Of a DNA stretch of 64,000 bases, positions 38,296-49,014 are shown in pieces. The notes beneath the pieces were generated by a model. The model saw only the letters and a program-made list of their open reading frames with translations. It did not search any database and was not told where the DNA came from. The position numbers and the translations under genes are program-made. This DNA comes from Syngnathus acus. Its lineage: Eukaryota; Chordata; Actinopteri; Syngnathiformes; Syngnathidae. The stretch covers positions 8,123,000-8,186,999 of the forward strand of contig NC_051098.1 in NCBI RefSeq assembly GCF_901709675.1, in the 5' to 3' direction. How positions within the stretch are numbered: the stretch's first letter is position 1; every line of letters begins with the position of its first letter.

Positions 38296-38603
38296 CTCTG
38301 GCATCACAACAGATAACAAGCAATCTTTTTGGAAAGATGTTTTATAAATCCCTATAAATTAGCTGCTGTGGTGTACGGTGTACTATGCATAAAATTCTGA
38401 TGCCATTTTTGAAAAACACTGTCAATGATATCCATGACCCTAAGACTGGATAAGGTCCATGTTTTTATTTAAACAAACACTTTCCCATTCAAGTCACTGT
38501 CATTTACACAATTTGAACAAATAAAAAGGTCAACATTGAGCTACTGGTTTCTATTCACAAAAATAAACGATCAATGTTTTCTGCATTTGTCATCCTTGTC
38601 TTG

Positions 38604-38840
38604 TTCAAAAAGTCTTTTTTCAAACTTGAGTCAAAAAGTCTATTTTCAAACTTGAGTCTTGAAAAAGAGGGGGTCGTCTTACAATCAGGGTCGTCTTATA
38701 TTCGGGCCAATACGGTACCTGTTTTGTGAGGTGTCGGACAAACTTTACCGGGGGGGTGACGTCAGTGCCTCCCCAGTCATGAACCTCACCGCACATCACT
38801 GTGCTGTAGATAGTTTAGGAAGAACCTTCTACATTATGTG
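38604..38840. other. Spacer between siae copies 2 and 3
   Basis: Non-homologous to the tbrg1-side flank of copy 3. It contains a duplicated phrase (TCAAAAAGTCTTTTTTCAAA / TCAAAAAGTCTATTTTCAAA), a repeat end GGTCGTCTTATATTCGGGCC ending in AATACGGTA, and the palindrome TGACGTCA (38757-38764), a consensus CRE. No coding sequence seen. Confidence 0.5.
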
Positions 38841-38977
38841 GTTTCCATAATCCGAAAGCATGCATGATGCATGGAAGGCCGATTGACCGCTGCAAATTAC
38901 CGGTAGGAGTGAGTCTGAGTGCGAATTGTTGGTTGCGCTCTTGCAGCCCCCATGAGAATGTGGATGGATGGATAAGT
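38841..38977 (+). repeat. Fish interspersed repeat upstream of siae copy 3
   Basis: Matches 31069-31200 upstream of copy 1 (GAAAGCATGCATGATGCATG, then CTGCAAATTACCGGTAGGAG) and ends in three ATGG/GGAT units. Its identical placement before two siae units shows that it was part of the duplicated unit. Confidence 0.8.
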
Positions 38978-39090
38978 AGTGTGTGTGCGCATGTTCGTGC
39001 GTGTGCCAGTCCCTGCTTTTTTAGGCATGTGAATCGGGAAGTACACTCCTGTCTCTCTCTTTCACTTTCTCTCTCACTCACTTTTAGTCC

Positions 39091-42000
39091 ATGTTACCTT
39101 TTTCCACTGTAGACCGCTCGAAAATTATGGGACTAAGCACCCCAAGATATTCTTCTTTATTTGCAATTGTGTTTTGTGCTTACCTGCTTGTTACGTCGGT
39201 TTTGGTTATTTGGGTATTGATTCTTCAGGTTTTTCACCACGGTGAGTCAAAACACTCCGTTTTGGGGTCATCAACGTTAGAGTTAAGTGTGTCATGCTCA
39301 GTAAAGAACTTTACTAACTTGATTCTTTCATAGGTCGGCAATGTAAATTTACGTGTGAATTCGTGCTTTGGGTGTTCTTTCGTAATCCATTCTTGGCGAC
39401 TGAAGGTGTCATTTGCATTTTCCGCACTGATCGGACTACTTGTATGCGCCATTTTTAGCGAAAATTGGTGAAGACCTAACTTCTGATTATCACGATAGAA
39501 CACCACATTGTAGTTAGTCAGCATGACGCTTTTGTGCAGGTTGTTGTTTTGTTCAGCTGGAGGTTGGGCGAGGTAGCACAGTTCAAAATGGCTGTCCACG
39601 ATGGCAAAATAAACAAATCTGCAAGAAAACAAGAGCAATATGTCAAGAAAATCCTACTAGAGCAATTGATTTTCATTATTGGGATTAGTCACTTACAGGT
39701 GTGTGCTGACTTTGCTGAGGAGTCAATAAGTTCATACGTGTGCATAGGTTGTGTCGATGATCAAGTAAAGCTTTCCTTCAAGAGAACCCATGTGTCTGTG
39801 TGTTTAGAGCAACCCATTGCCTTTGCCTCCTACTATGACAATCACATGGTGCTGCAGAAGTCTCCGGAGAGAGCCATTCTGTGGGGTTACGGCAGGCCTG
39901 AAGGTGCCCAGGTCACAGTCTACTTGTCAGGACCGATGAAATACAACAGCTCACCAGTCACTGTGCAGAATGGTAAATGTAGCTTTTTGCTGCTGTTGAG
40001 GGGAGGTTCGATACAAACATCCACAGGGCTGTGATTGGAAGAAAAATAAAGATCTAATAACCTGATCCTGATAGACACAAAAACATGCAGTATGCAAATC
40101 GCTTGAAACTATTTATTCTTTTATTTTTGAGCCAACCCCTGCAGACACAAATGAATAAGGAATTTACAATTTCTGTTTCTGACTTTGCAGGCTCCATTTT
40201 AATATTTTTTTTACGAGGCGCACAGGAGCTTAAATAATGCTCATTCTTGCTGTTTGCTTTGTGATTGAGCAGCAGCGCCAGTGGTTCGGCTGGGAGAAAA
40301 ACAGCAGGCTCGGGAGAAAATTGATTCTTGGGGATTTGTGAACTCGCAAATACCAATGATAAGAGAGACACAATAACTTATACAGTATTTTCTATGGAAT
40401 ATATGCCTGCATTTTTGTGCGTGCGATTTTCAAATATTTTTACGGAGTAAAAAATACATTACAATAACTAGATGCTTAAAGCACTTGTGAGTGGTAAAAA
40501 CATTTTTATAAAAAATGCCTTAGCGCGTGGGTCTGGAATGTATCACATGCAATGAATGTGGGATAACCGGTAAAGCCACGGTCCACTATGACACCTGCAG
40601 GCATCTGGCGAGTCACCCTGGACCCCATCGAGGCCGGCGGTCCCTACAACGTGACTGCAACACTTCAGAACAGTTCGGCTACTCTGATGGATGTGCTGTT
40701 TGGCGACGTTTGGCTTTGTAGTGGCCAGAGCAACATGTACTTTGAATGTCTAAGGTCAGCAAAATAACAAAACAAATAAGTGGCATTTCTATAGCATTTA
40801 TGGCACCTCATTTTTACAAACACATTCCAACAAATATATTTTAATGAGCGAGTGTAATAGTAATCAATAAAATAATGTACTGCACTGGAAAACAGGGTAC
40901 CCAGAATACAACTAAAATACACAAGATTTCATCCACCATAAGAGTTAAGGGGATTTGCTGTCATATCTATAAAACAGGATAATACAATCTGTTGAAAAAC
41001 TACAAGTATGGCGGTAACTGAGTGTGTCTGAGCAAATTCTTTATCCGCGTGCCTTGTACCATTATACTCGGTTAGAGATTAAAATGCTTTTTTTCTTCCC
41101 ATTAGATTTTCAATGCATCCAAGGAACTCGCTCTTGCGTCCAAGTACCCTCACGTGAGACCTTTTATGGTTGCTTTGAAGATGAGTGACACAGAGTTGAC
41201 TGATCTGATTGGAGTAACGCTCCCATGGTTTGTGCCTGAAGCAAGTAAGCAAATTTTTTTGTTTGTCGATATTATGATCCAAATACTGCTATTGAGAAGG
41301 TAATACATTTCCAGGTGGTCTGTCTCAGTTCTCTGCAGTGTGTTGGCTCTTTGGACGCTACATGTACAAGCACCTGAACTACCCGATAGGACTGGTGGAG
41401 ACCAGTTGGGGGGGCACGCCCGTCGAAGCCTGGTCATCTTTACGTGCTCTTCAGAAATGTGGACTGGACCAAAATGAAAAGTATAGTTATGGACTACTTG
41501 AGGACTGGAACCACTTTGTGCTTGGCGACCACTGATCTAAACAGGTGTAAATATCTTTGGTCTCAGTTCACAGACTGACAACTCTGTCCTGTGGAATGCG
41601 ATGATCCACCCACTGCTTAACATGACAATCAAAGGAGCCCTCTGGTACCAAGGTAACGTGCATGGTCAGAACCTACTCTGAATTTGCAATCAAGAAGATA
41701 TTTGACTTTTTGTTTTTAGGTGAAAGAAATTCGAATTATCATCAAAACGAATACAACTGTTCGTTCCCTGCCATGATTGATGACTGGAGGATGGCATTTC
41801 ACCTGGGCTCAGGTGGGCAGACTGCCATGGACTTTCCCTTTGGATTTGTACAGGTACTTTAATGACCAATGTGTAACGGTTAATTGTTTGATTTAAAATG
41901 GTCCAAATCCTCAAAAGCTCAGCCTCTCACAGTATCCCTCAATGAAAGCAGACTGATAATATTTGTGTTGAATCAAAAAAAAAAAAACATTTGCAACATT

Positions 42001-43346
42001 TGTTTTTACTTTGGAGCTGCACTGATGAACAATTTTGCCAATTTTCTGACATATTACGGACAAAACCAGTAACTAAATCACAACTCCAGCATTTTCTGCC
42101 CTGTCAATCAGAAATAATTCCTTGTTTTAAAGGGATGGATATTAAAATGTATTTTAAAAATCACATCCATCCATTTATTGCCATAACAGTCGAAAGATTC
42201 TTAAAATAATTGATAGTTAGAGCCTCATTATTTCTTTGGCCAGCGACAACTTTGTCATTATTTTTTTCCAATTGCCTTTTAGACAGTGATAATCGATTTC
42301 TCTCTTATGCTAGCTGTCCACCGACAAAAAAGGCTCCACGGATGACGGCTTTCCAAACATCCGCTGGCACCAGACGGCTGACAAAGGCTTTGTCCCAAAC
42401 TCTCGTCTGCAAAGGACCTTCATGGCTGTGGCTTGGATTTGCCGGATGAAACTTCACCGTATGGCACGTAAGAAAACAGTATGGGTGTATACTTAAGTGA
42501 CTCACACAGAGTAAATTAGCGGTGTGACGATTCATCGATAACTAATCAATTATCAAATAAAGCGATAATTATTTTGAGACTCAAATAATCATTTGGGATT
42601 GAAATGAGCACTTTTTTTTTAAATTGCTCCATCAAATAGTCAACAAAATAATTGCAGGATTATTCAATTATCATTTACAGTATTTCACACACCGTATGCA
42701 TGCGTGCAGAATCCACCCTCGTGATAAGCAAGACGTAGCATACAGACTGACACTCGGAGCACGAGCGGTGGCCTACAATGCAAAGGATGTGGTCTTCCTT
42801 GGACCTTTCCCTAAAAAATACTGTCCACTCCGATGTATGTCAACATTACCTACGACCAGGCAGTCGCTGTCAAGTCATCAAAAGACATCTTTGAGGTAAT
42901 AAACATCGACACGGCCAGGCTTACATTGACCTTACTGTTTAGAAAACCTGCAGCAGCCTAAGGCTAGTGATTCCCAGCACTGCCCTAAACAATGTATTTA
43001 TAATTTGATAAATTGGCTCAAACAAGTGAGTTATTTCTCATATAAACTGTGTTTTTCCTCCAAGATTTGCTGCTCACAGTCACAGGGCCCATGTGGGCCC
43101 AAGTCCCAGTGGGTTCCGGCTCCCATCGTCCAATGGTCTTCCACCAGTATCCAGATAGCAGCCAATGTCTGCGATGTAGCAGCACTACGATATGCGTGGA
43201 AAGACTGGCCATGTGATTTCAAAGCATGTCCCGTTTACAGCGCAAAAACTGCATTACCTGCGCCCCCTTTCATTTTTGATTGCAATCAAGTTAATACCTC
43301 TGGCTCAACAGATAACAAGCAATCTTTTTGGAAAGATTTTTTATAA
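39091..43346 (+). CDS. siae: Sialic acid acetylesterase, copy 3 (frame breaks)
   Basis: Second full-length siae unit, a 9-O-acetylesterase acting on sialic acids. Exons: 39091 or 39127-39241 (hydrophobic leader), 39808-39972, 40601-40754, 41106-41244, 41315 to about 41480/41486, 41567-41652, 41720-41853, 42314-42467, 42710-42895, 43065-43346. Exon 3 keeps GDVWLCSGQSNM (catalytic Ser), exon 8 IRWHQTAD, and exon 10 ends with a native-looking tail after PAPPFIFDC. Three single-base losses break the frame: an A in exon 3 (GAATG, 40744), a T in exon 8 (GCTTGG, 42431) and an A in exon 9 (A6 at 42813). Copy 2 is intact at all three. The exon 5 donor GTATGG of copy 2 is TTATGG here; a GTATAG 6 bp upstream keeps the phase. 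Taken literally it is a pseudogene; unpolished sequence is the likelier reading. Confidence 0.88.
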
Positions 43347-43462
43347 ATCTCTATAAATTAGCTGCTGAGGTGTACGATGTACTATGCATAAAATTCTAAT
43401 TACGTTTTTGAAAAACACTGTCAATGATTGCCATGATCCTAAGACCGCATAAGGTCCATGTT

Positions 43463-43468
43463 TTTATT
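43463..43468 (-). promoter_or_regulatory. Candidate poly(A) signal of tbrg1
   Basis: AATAAA on the minus strand (TTTATT at this place), about 175 bp past the tbrg1 stop. It lies inside the unit shared with siae copy 2, where the same hexamer is also present. Confidence 0.45.
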
Positions 43469-43518
43469 TAAACGAACACTTTACCACACAAGTCACTGTC
43501 ATTTGCACAATTTGAACG

Positions 43519-43566
43519 AATAAAAAGGTCAATATTGAGCGACTGGTTTCTAGTCACAAAAATAAA
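43519..43566 (+). promoter_or_regulatory. Candidate poly(A) signals of siae copy 3
   Basis: AATAAA at 43519-43524 and again at 43561-43566, about 170-215 bp after the stop. Both are conserved in copy 2 (38520 and near 38562). They lie beyond the tbrg1 signal, so the two convergent 3' UTRs would overlap. Confidence 0.5.
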
Positions 43567-43642
43567 CAATTGATGTTTTCTGCATTTGTCATCCTTGTCT
43601 TGTCAATTCTTATGACCTTCAAAGCCTTTTAGGAACCGAAAT

Positions 43643-46600
43643 TCAGGAGCTGAAGTAGGAAGTCAACGGCTTCACAGATGTGGTGGTCAGGTGCGACGCA
43701 CTAGAACAATGCAATGTCTGTGCTAAAAGACAGAAATAAAATATTAAGAGCTGAGAAATATTTAATAGTCATCATTACAGTCTTTACTTTTATAATTACG
43801 GCAAAAAGTATAGTTACAGATCTAGTAATATATATGAATAGGTATTTTCAAAACAACTATTTGTTCTATTATTAAGGCACTCTGTCATCTGTAATCAGAA
43901 CCACTGACATGTTCCTTCCAATGACTTTTTAAATTGTAACAAACAATTTAGTAAGGCTATTTTCAAGGTTGACTTGAAATGGTAATAAGGTCATAAGTAG
44001 CCTTCAAATTATGTGGAAAATTATTGAAAATCCCATTACTTTAAAATCAACATTTGGCAACCAAACCTGGGATTTGCTCCAGCTTGTCACTAAAGCGTCG
44101 GTGTCGCTGATAGGCCTCAAAGTTGATGGAGGCGTCGTCCTCTGACAGGCTGTGAGGATTCTGGCCATCGCCCGGGCGACACACTTCAAAACGTATCCAT
44201 CGGTAGCTATGAGGATATAAGACACCAAAACTTAAAGCATTTACAAGATGGGAACCACAGAATACTAAACATTAGGAGCATAAAAAATAATTATATGTAA
44301 TGTACTTGTTACACTTCCGTGCGCCAGGACAACTTTGAATGAGATTCTGGATGGTGGGATGCGAGAAGCCAAAAAGTCTGCTCCGGATGGCACAATTGGG
44401 GCAACAGCCTTGGAACTGAAAATAGAAAGAAAGAAAGAAAGGTGATATCGTGGAAGTGTCAAAGCTAATTTGTCTTTCAACTGAACTTTACAAGTAAAAA
44501 AAACATGACATCACAGAAAAATCTTGCAATAGCCAATCTCAGTGTGCATCTGAGGCAAGTGGACGTGTATTTAGCTTGTTCTTAGTTTTGATGATTGTTC
44601 AGTATTGTACCTGACTGACGCGATGGCCTTGAGTAGGTTCGAGTGGCACGTCAGGGCCGAGGAGGCCACGATGGCATTCTGGGGATCGTCCTCAGGTACA
44701 ATCTCAAACTAAGCCAAAACAATCGGGGAAAAAAATGATGACGTCCCCCTCCAATTTTGACTTTTGGTAAGCAGCTAGCACCCATGTTTATGGGATACAG
44801 GAAGAAGCCTGACTTCCCAGAGAAAACTGTAAAATCCATGACCCTGTATTTGTTCTCATAGCAGACTACATTATTTACTAATGTATCACATTCTTAACCA
44901 AGTTTTTCTAAAGATAATATAGCAGTGCTTTTAATACATATGGAATCATTTTAAATGACGGCCTTTAATTTGTTAGTTTTGTTGACTTTGTAAAGCTCTT
45001 TGGACACTAAAAAAACCCCACTAACAAATCATTTGGGTTGTACAGGTGTACCTCCGCGCCTTACCTGCGGTCCGCTTCTTCCATCTTTGATTTGGCATGT
45101 GTAGAGGCACTGCAGCTCAGGGTTTTTCATGCTGGCAAAGACCCGCGTGCTGCAGAAGCCCACCGGGTAGATGGCACATTCGTCATGGAAAAACATTCGG
45201 TCCGTGATGATCTGGGGGGGAAGTAGGGAAATGTTTGCTTTTGCCCACACGCCGGCGCAGTGTCTCGTGTGACTTGACCGACCTCGCCCAAGCTGTACAA
45301 CGTTAAGCCGCCCAACACGATGGGGAAGACGGGACGACCGCAGGAGTCAAGCGGGATGGGTTGCACAAGCTTACGGGAACCGTCAGCCAGTTTTCGTTTC
45401 TTTGCCATTTTCTTCGGAACTAAGAATGATGAAATTATTATCAACTTTTTGATACTGATGAAGTCACCCAAATAATTCAAAAAAGCACTCACGCTCATCC
45501 TTTCCATTCTCTCTGCCCCGCTCTTTGCGCTCCTTCTTGGGTTTTTTAAGCTGCCCCTCGTCCACAGCCGACGCCACGGATGTGAGCATGTGCGTCCCGC
45601 ACAGGCTGGGTGGTGCTCCGGGACCGGAGCTCGCCGGGAGAGGCGGCACGGCGGGATGAGTGGTCGAGCTGGGCGTGGGCAGGAAGTCACCCTCTGACAG
45701 GGACTGGTAGTGCAACAGCAACAATCTGGACATAACGAGGACAGGTTTGAAAAAGTTGGAACGTGCTCTTTGGGTGTCATGATGACACATTTTTAAGCTA
45801 ACAATCCAAAATACTGTTATTATTTGAAACAAGAATAGAATTAAAAAATAATCCAGTGTATTTACGTACTGGCGCTCTTCCTTGGCTCTTAAAAATTTCT
45901 CTTCTAGATGGGCAACTTCGTCATGCAAAGCTGCGTTTTCCTGTGAGGGAATGACAACTGTCACATACACTACCATTCAAAAAAGTTTGAGGTCATCCAG
46001 ACAATTTAGCGTTTTTCATGAAAACTAAAAATTGCACAAGGGTTTTCAAATCATTCATTAGCCTTCTAACACAATTAGCAAACACAATGTACCATTAGAA
46101 CACTGGAGGGATGGTTGCTGGAAATGGGCCTTAATAAACCTGTGTAGATATTGCATTAAAAAACAGATGCAAGTCTTAAAGCAACTCACAAATATCATGG
46201 CTCGTGCTGCTTTGCGTAGTCGGAGGTACTTCAACCGATACTTTTCATTCATTTTTTTCCGCGCACCTCTCCTCATCTTGGCTTTGTTCTCTGAGGAGAT
46301 TGCAGGGGACGGAAAAGGCGCAACAGCAGGGGCGGCCCCGGATCCCGAAGCAGAGACGGTGTTCTGCTGCGGTGTGCCCAGGAAGGCCTGAGCTGTGAAG
46401 GCCTTTAGGGCCTGCTGCCGCTCAACATCTGTCTGAGGGAGAAGACAGTGAACACCGGCAGACTCTTGCAGTGGCAACACTCTCAAAACGATAGATAAAA
46501 ACAAAAACTAAATGGAAATGGTGAAAACATAACTGATGTTATGTAAACACAGAAAAAGAGTTTGACTAAATTGGTTTGACTGGGGATCATAGCTGCAAGT

Positions 46601-47889
46601 ATGCTTTAATGTTTACAAAATCCCACAACAAACAAGTATCAATGGAATTTTTGACTGCAGAACAAAAAGCATTGAAGTAATTACATAAGTAGCTGCAATA
46701 TAATTCTGATATTTGAACGCAGTCAGTATTGCATTACTGCCCCTCGTTCAACTCACCAGCAATGCAAAGACTCCATTTCTGTTTTCAATCCTCTTGAATC
46801 TCTTGCTGCCTTTTTGTGTCTGAAACATAACGTGAAACTGAGGCAGACACATGGAGGCTAGAGCTGCATCAGGCCTTCAGTTTACTAAAAACTGGCTTGT
46901 GCAGCTCAAAACAAAGTTGCCTGCACCGTCATATCGAACCCCCAGTTCTGATAACTATGGTGATGTGAAAGGACGGAAGCAATGCTAAATTAACTCAAAA
47001 TGAAGAATGCATAGCATCAAATAAACAAAAAGAGTGAATGTACTTTAAAGTGTGAAGTCCTGCTTACCTCGCGATACATGACAGCTTCCAGACTTGACTT
47101 TGCACTGCCAACATAGCAAAATGGAAATGCAATTTTTGCAACATGCTTAATCTTATTTACAATAATTGATTCTTGACCATCAATGTCAAATAATATGTGA
47201 TAAGAATTGCCCGTACTTGGACTGAACAAGCCCCCGGTCAATGATTCTTTGCTTGATCTCTTTAATGTGCATGGGATGTCCAGCTTCCTCCAAAACGATC
47301 TACAGTATGTGTAGAACACAAAATAAAGAAATAATCCAAGTGCATTAACCTTAATCTGTTAACCATTTTTAAAAAATGCAAGTGGAAAAGCACCAACCTG
47401 AGCAGCATCAAGCCAGGTGAGGTTTGGCTTTTCTGAAATTTCACTGGATGGTTCACTGCAAAAGGGAGTTGGGGTTTCATCAATACAAGTACTTTTATAC
47501 ACAAGAAAATTAGACAATGCTCTGCAATACGTGTATGTAGATACACTCTGGATATACTACTTGAATTTAGTGTGGCCTGATTTATAGATACAATAAGAAA
47601 AGCGTTCCTTATACAAAACTTAGGGAGAGTGTGCAAACGAAATCCTGAATAGACTGTGAGGCGGAAGAAGGAAAGTCCCTCGTTTTGACATCATTGCCGG
47701 ATAGCTGCACCTAACGTAACGTGGGTGGCGATCAACAAGCAGTGGTGCCTTAACCTCAATTACAACAAACCTCTCCAGCGTATCAGCCGTCCCAGACAGA
47801 CCAGCGATGCTATCCAAAGATGGAAATAGAGAGTAGCTCCCTTGCCCGTCAGGCTCCATCTCTGACTCAAATGTGTTGAGTGACTCCAT
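43643..47889 (-). CDS. tbrg1: Transforming growth factor beta regulator 1, with N-terminal winged helix
   Basis: TBRG1 is a nuclear FYR-domain growth regulator. Fourteen coding exons, listed 5' to 3': 47771-47889, 47398-47455, 47217-47299, 47068-47104, 46757-46819, 46190-46432, 45870-45940, 45493-45725, 45283-45419, 45065-45211, 44616-44708, 44306-44408, 44067-44206, 43643-43722. Phases agree throughout; about 535 residues once one missing base is allowed for. Exons 2-5 encode a winged helix (LTWLDAAQIVLEEAG to NGVFALL) that looks like a HARE-HTH domain. Exon 6 ends with the family hallmark NEKYRLKYLRLRKAARA; exon 7 is a coiled coil (HLEEKFLRAKEER); exon 8 ends in a Lys/Arg-rich nuclear signal. 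Exons 9-12 form the FYRN/FYRC region (GRPVFPIVLGGLTLYSLGE, YPVGFCSTRVFASMK, FEIVPEDDPQNAI). Exon 12 has five T where six are needed for the FGFSHP motif (44371-44375). The last exon is the least certain. Confidence 0.92.
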
Positions 47890-48374
47890 CTTGTGAGCAC
47901 AACAAAGAAACAAGCCTGTCAATAATTTTGGACAAAATACGGGCAGAAACAGACTCACCTTTCTCGGGAATGAACTAACACTTATGCTTTTGTGCTGTGC
48001 GTTGAGAGTAGTTGTTTAGTTCATTGTTTACATGCAGCTAAAAGGCTAACGTTAGCAAGAACCTGAGAGTAGCAAACTCACGCAAGCGGGGTGTTAACTC
48101 TTACGGTTTCGGAGCAAAAAACATAATGTGTCTCAGAGTCATTTGTTTCCAATAAGCTTTCTTTTTCAATCAATTTGCTGCAAAGAATTTCTCCGACGTT
48201 TCCGCATTTCTTTGTCTTCTACTCCAAAATTAAACTGTGCTAGCAGACTTATGAAGCATTACCGCCATCTCCAGTCTTACTGTGTGAATTACATTTAGTC
48301 GTGATCCGTTGCTAGTGCGTACTTGATGTAGAAAACTGAAAGCTTTATTTTTGTCGGTTATTTCAAATAAATCG

Positions 48375-48378
<4 letters not shown>
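47890..48378. other. tbrg1 upstream region
   Basis: Sequence upstream of the tbrg1 start, without a clear TATA box. It contains several CpGs near 48060-48115. Any non-coding first exon cannot be placed. No other gene seen. Confidence 0.4.

Positions 48379-48424
<46 letters not shown>
48379..48424. repeat. (TA)n microsatellite
   Basis: Uninterrupted TA dinucleotides, about 23 units. Confidence 0.95.
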
Positions 48425-48427
<3 letters not shown>

Positions 48428-48960
48428 GTCCATTGTTATGCAAATAGGTCATCTGCTGTGGGCATTTAGTGGTCTTCTGCAGTGAACAATACAGATTACA
48501 GGGACTTGTCAAAACTAGGACAGAAAAATAACATTTGTGGTGTACCTATTGAGTACTTTTTTTTATCATATCAGATACTGTATATGGTGAGAGAGATGTT
48601 GATGATATGTTACTTTCAAATGGTTTCCTCTGGTCGGCTAAAACTAAAACCAGCAGAGGTGACGTTCTAAAAATGTGAAATACTAGCAAAAGATGGAGTT
48701 CATGCAAGATTGCATCATGTCACAGCACGACACTGGGGGTAACATTTTGAGAGACGACAAGTACTAATTTGTTTCAAAGATGGTTAATTATACATTTTTA
48801 CCCATCTTTTGTATGTTCCCACGTTTAGTTTTCTTCCTTCAAAAGGTATTCACTTTGAGGTTCAACAAATTAAAAAGTAGAATATTATGTTTGCTTCCAA
48901 AACTTGTAATGCTGTTTCCAGTATATAATAAAGAAGCAGAAGCAGTCATTGAGAAGATCC

Positions 48961-48966
48961 TTTATT
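48961..48966 (-). promoter_or_regulatory. Candidate poly(A) signal of MMP-A
   Basis: AATAAA on the minus strand, about 50 bp downstream of the MMP-A stop codon. Confidence 0.6.
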
Positions 48967-49014
48967 GCGTCATTTCCCAACAACATGAAAAAAGTATGTG
49001 CTGTGTTCCCACTC

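Noticed and set aside
41487-41579. Alternative siae model: exon 5 extended to CTAAACAG|GTGTAA with acceptor TTCACAG
   Set aside because: The implied intron is only 29 nt, too short to splice, and the extension meets a TGA in copy 3. The 86-nt intron model fits better.
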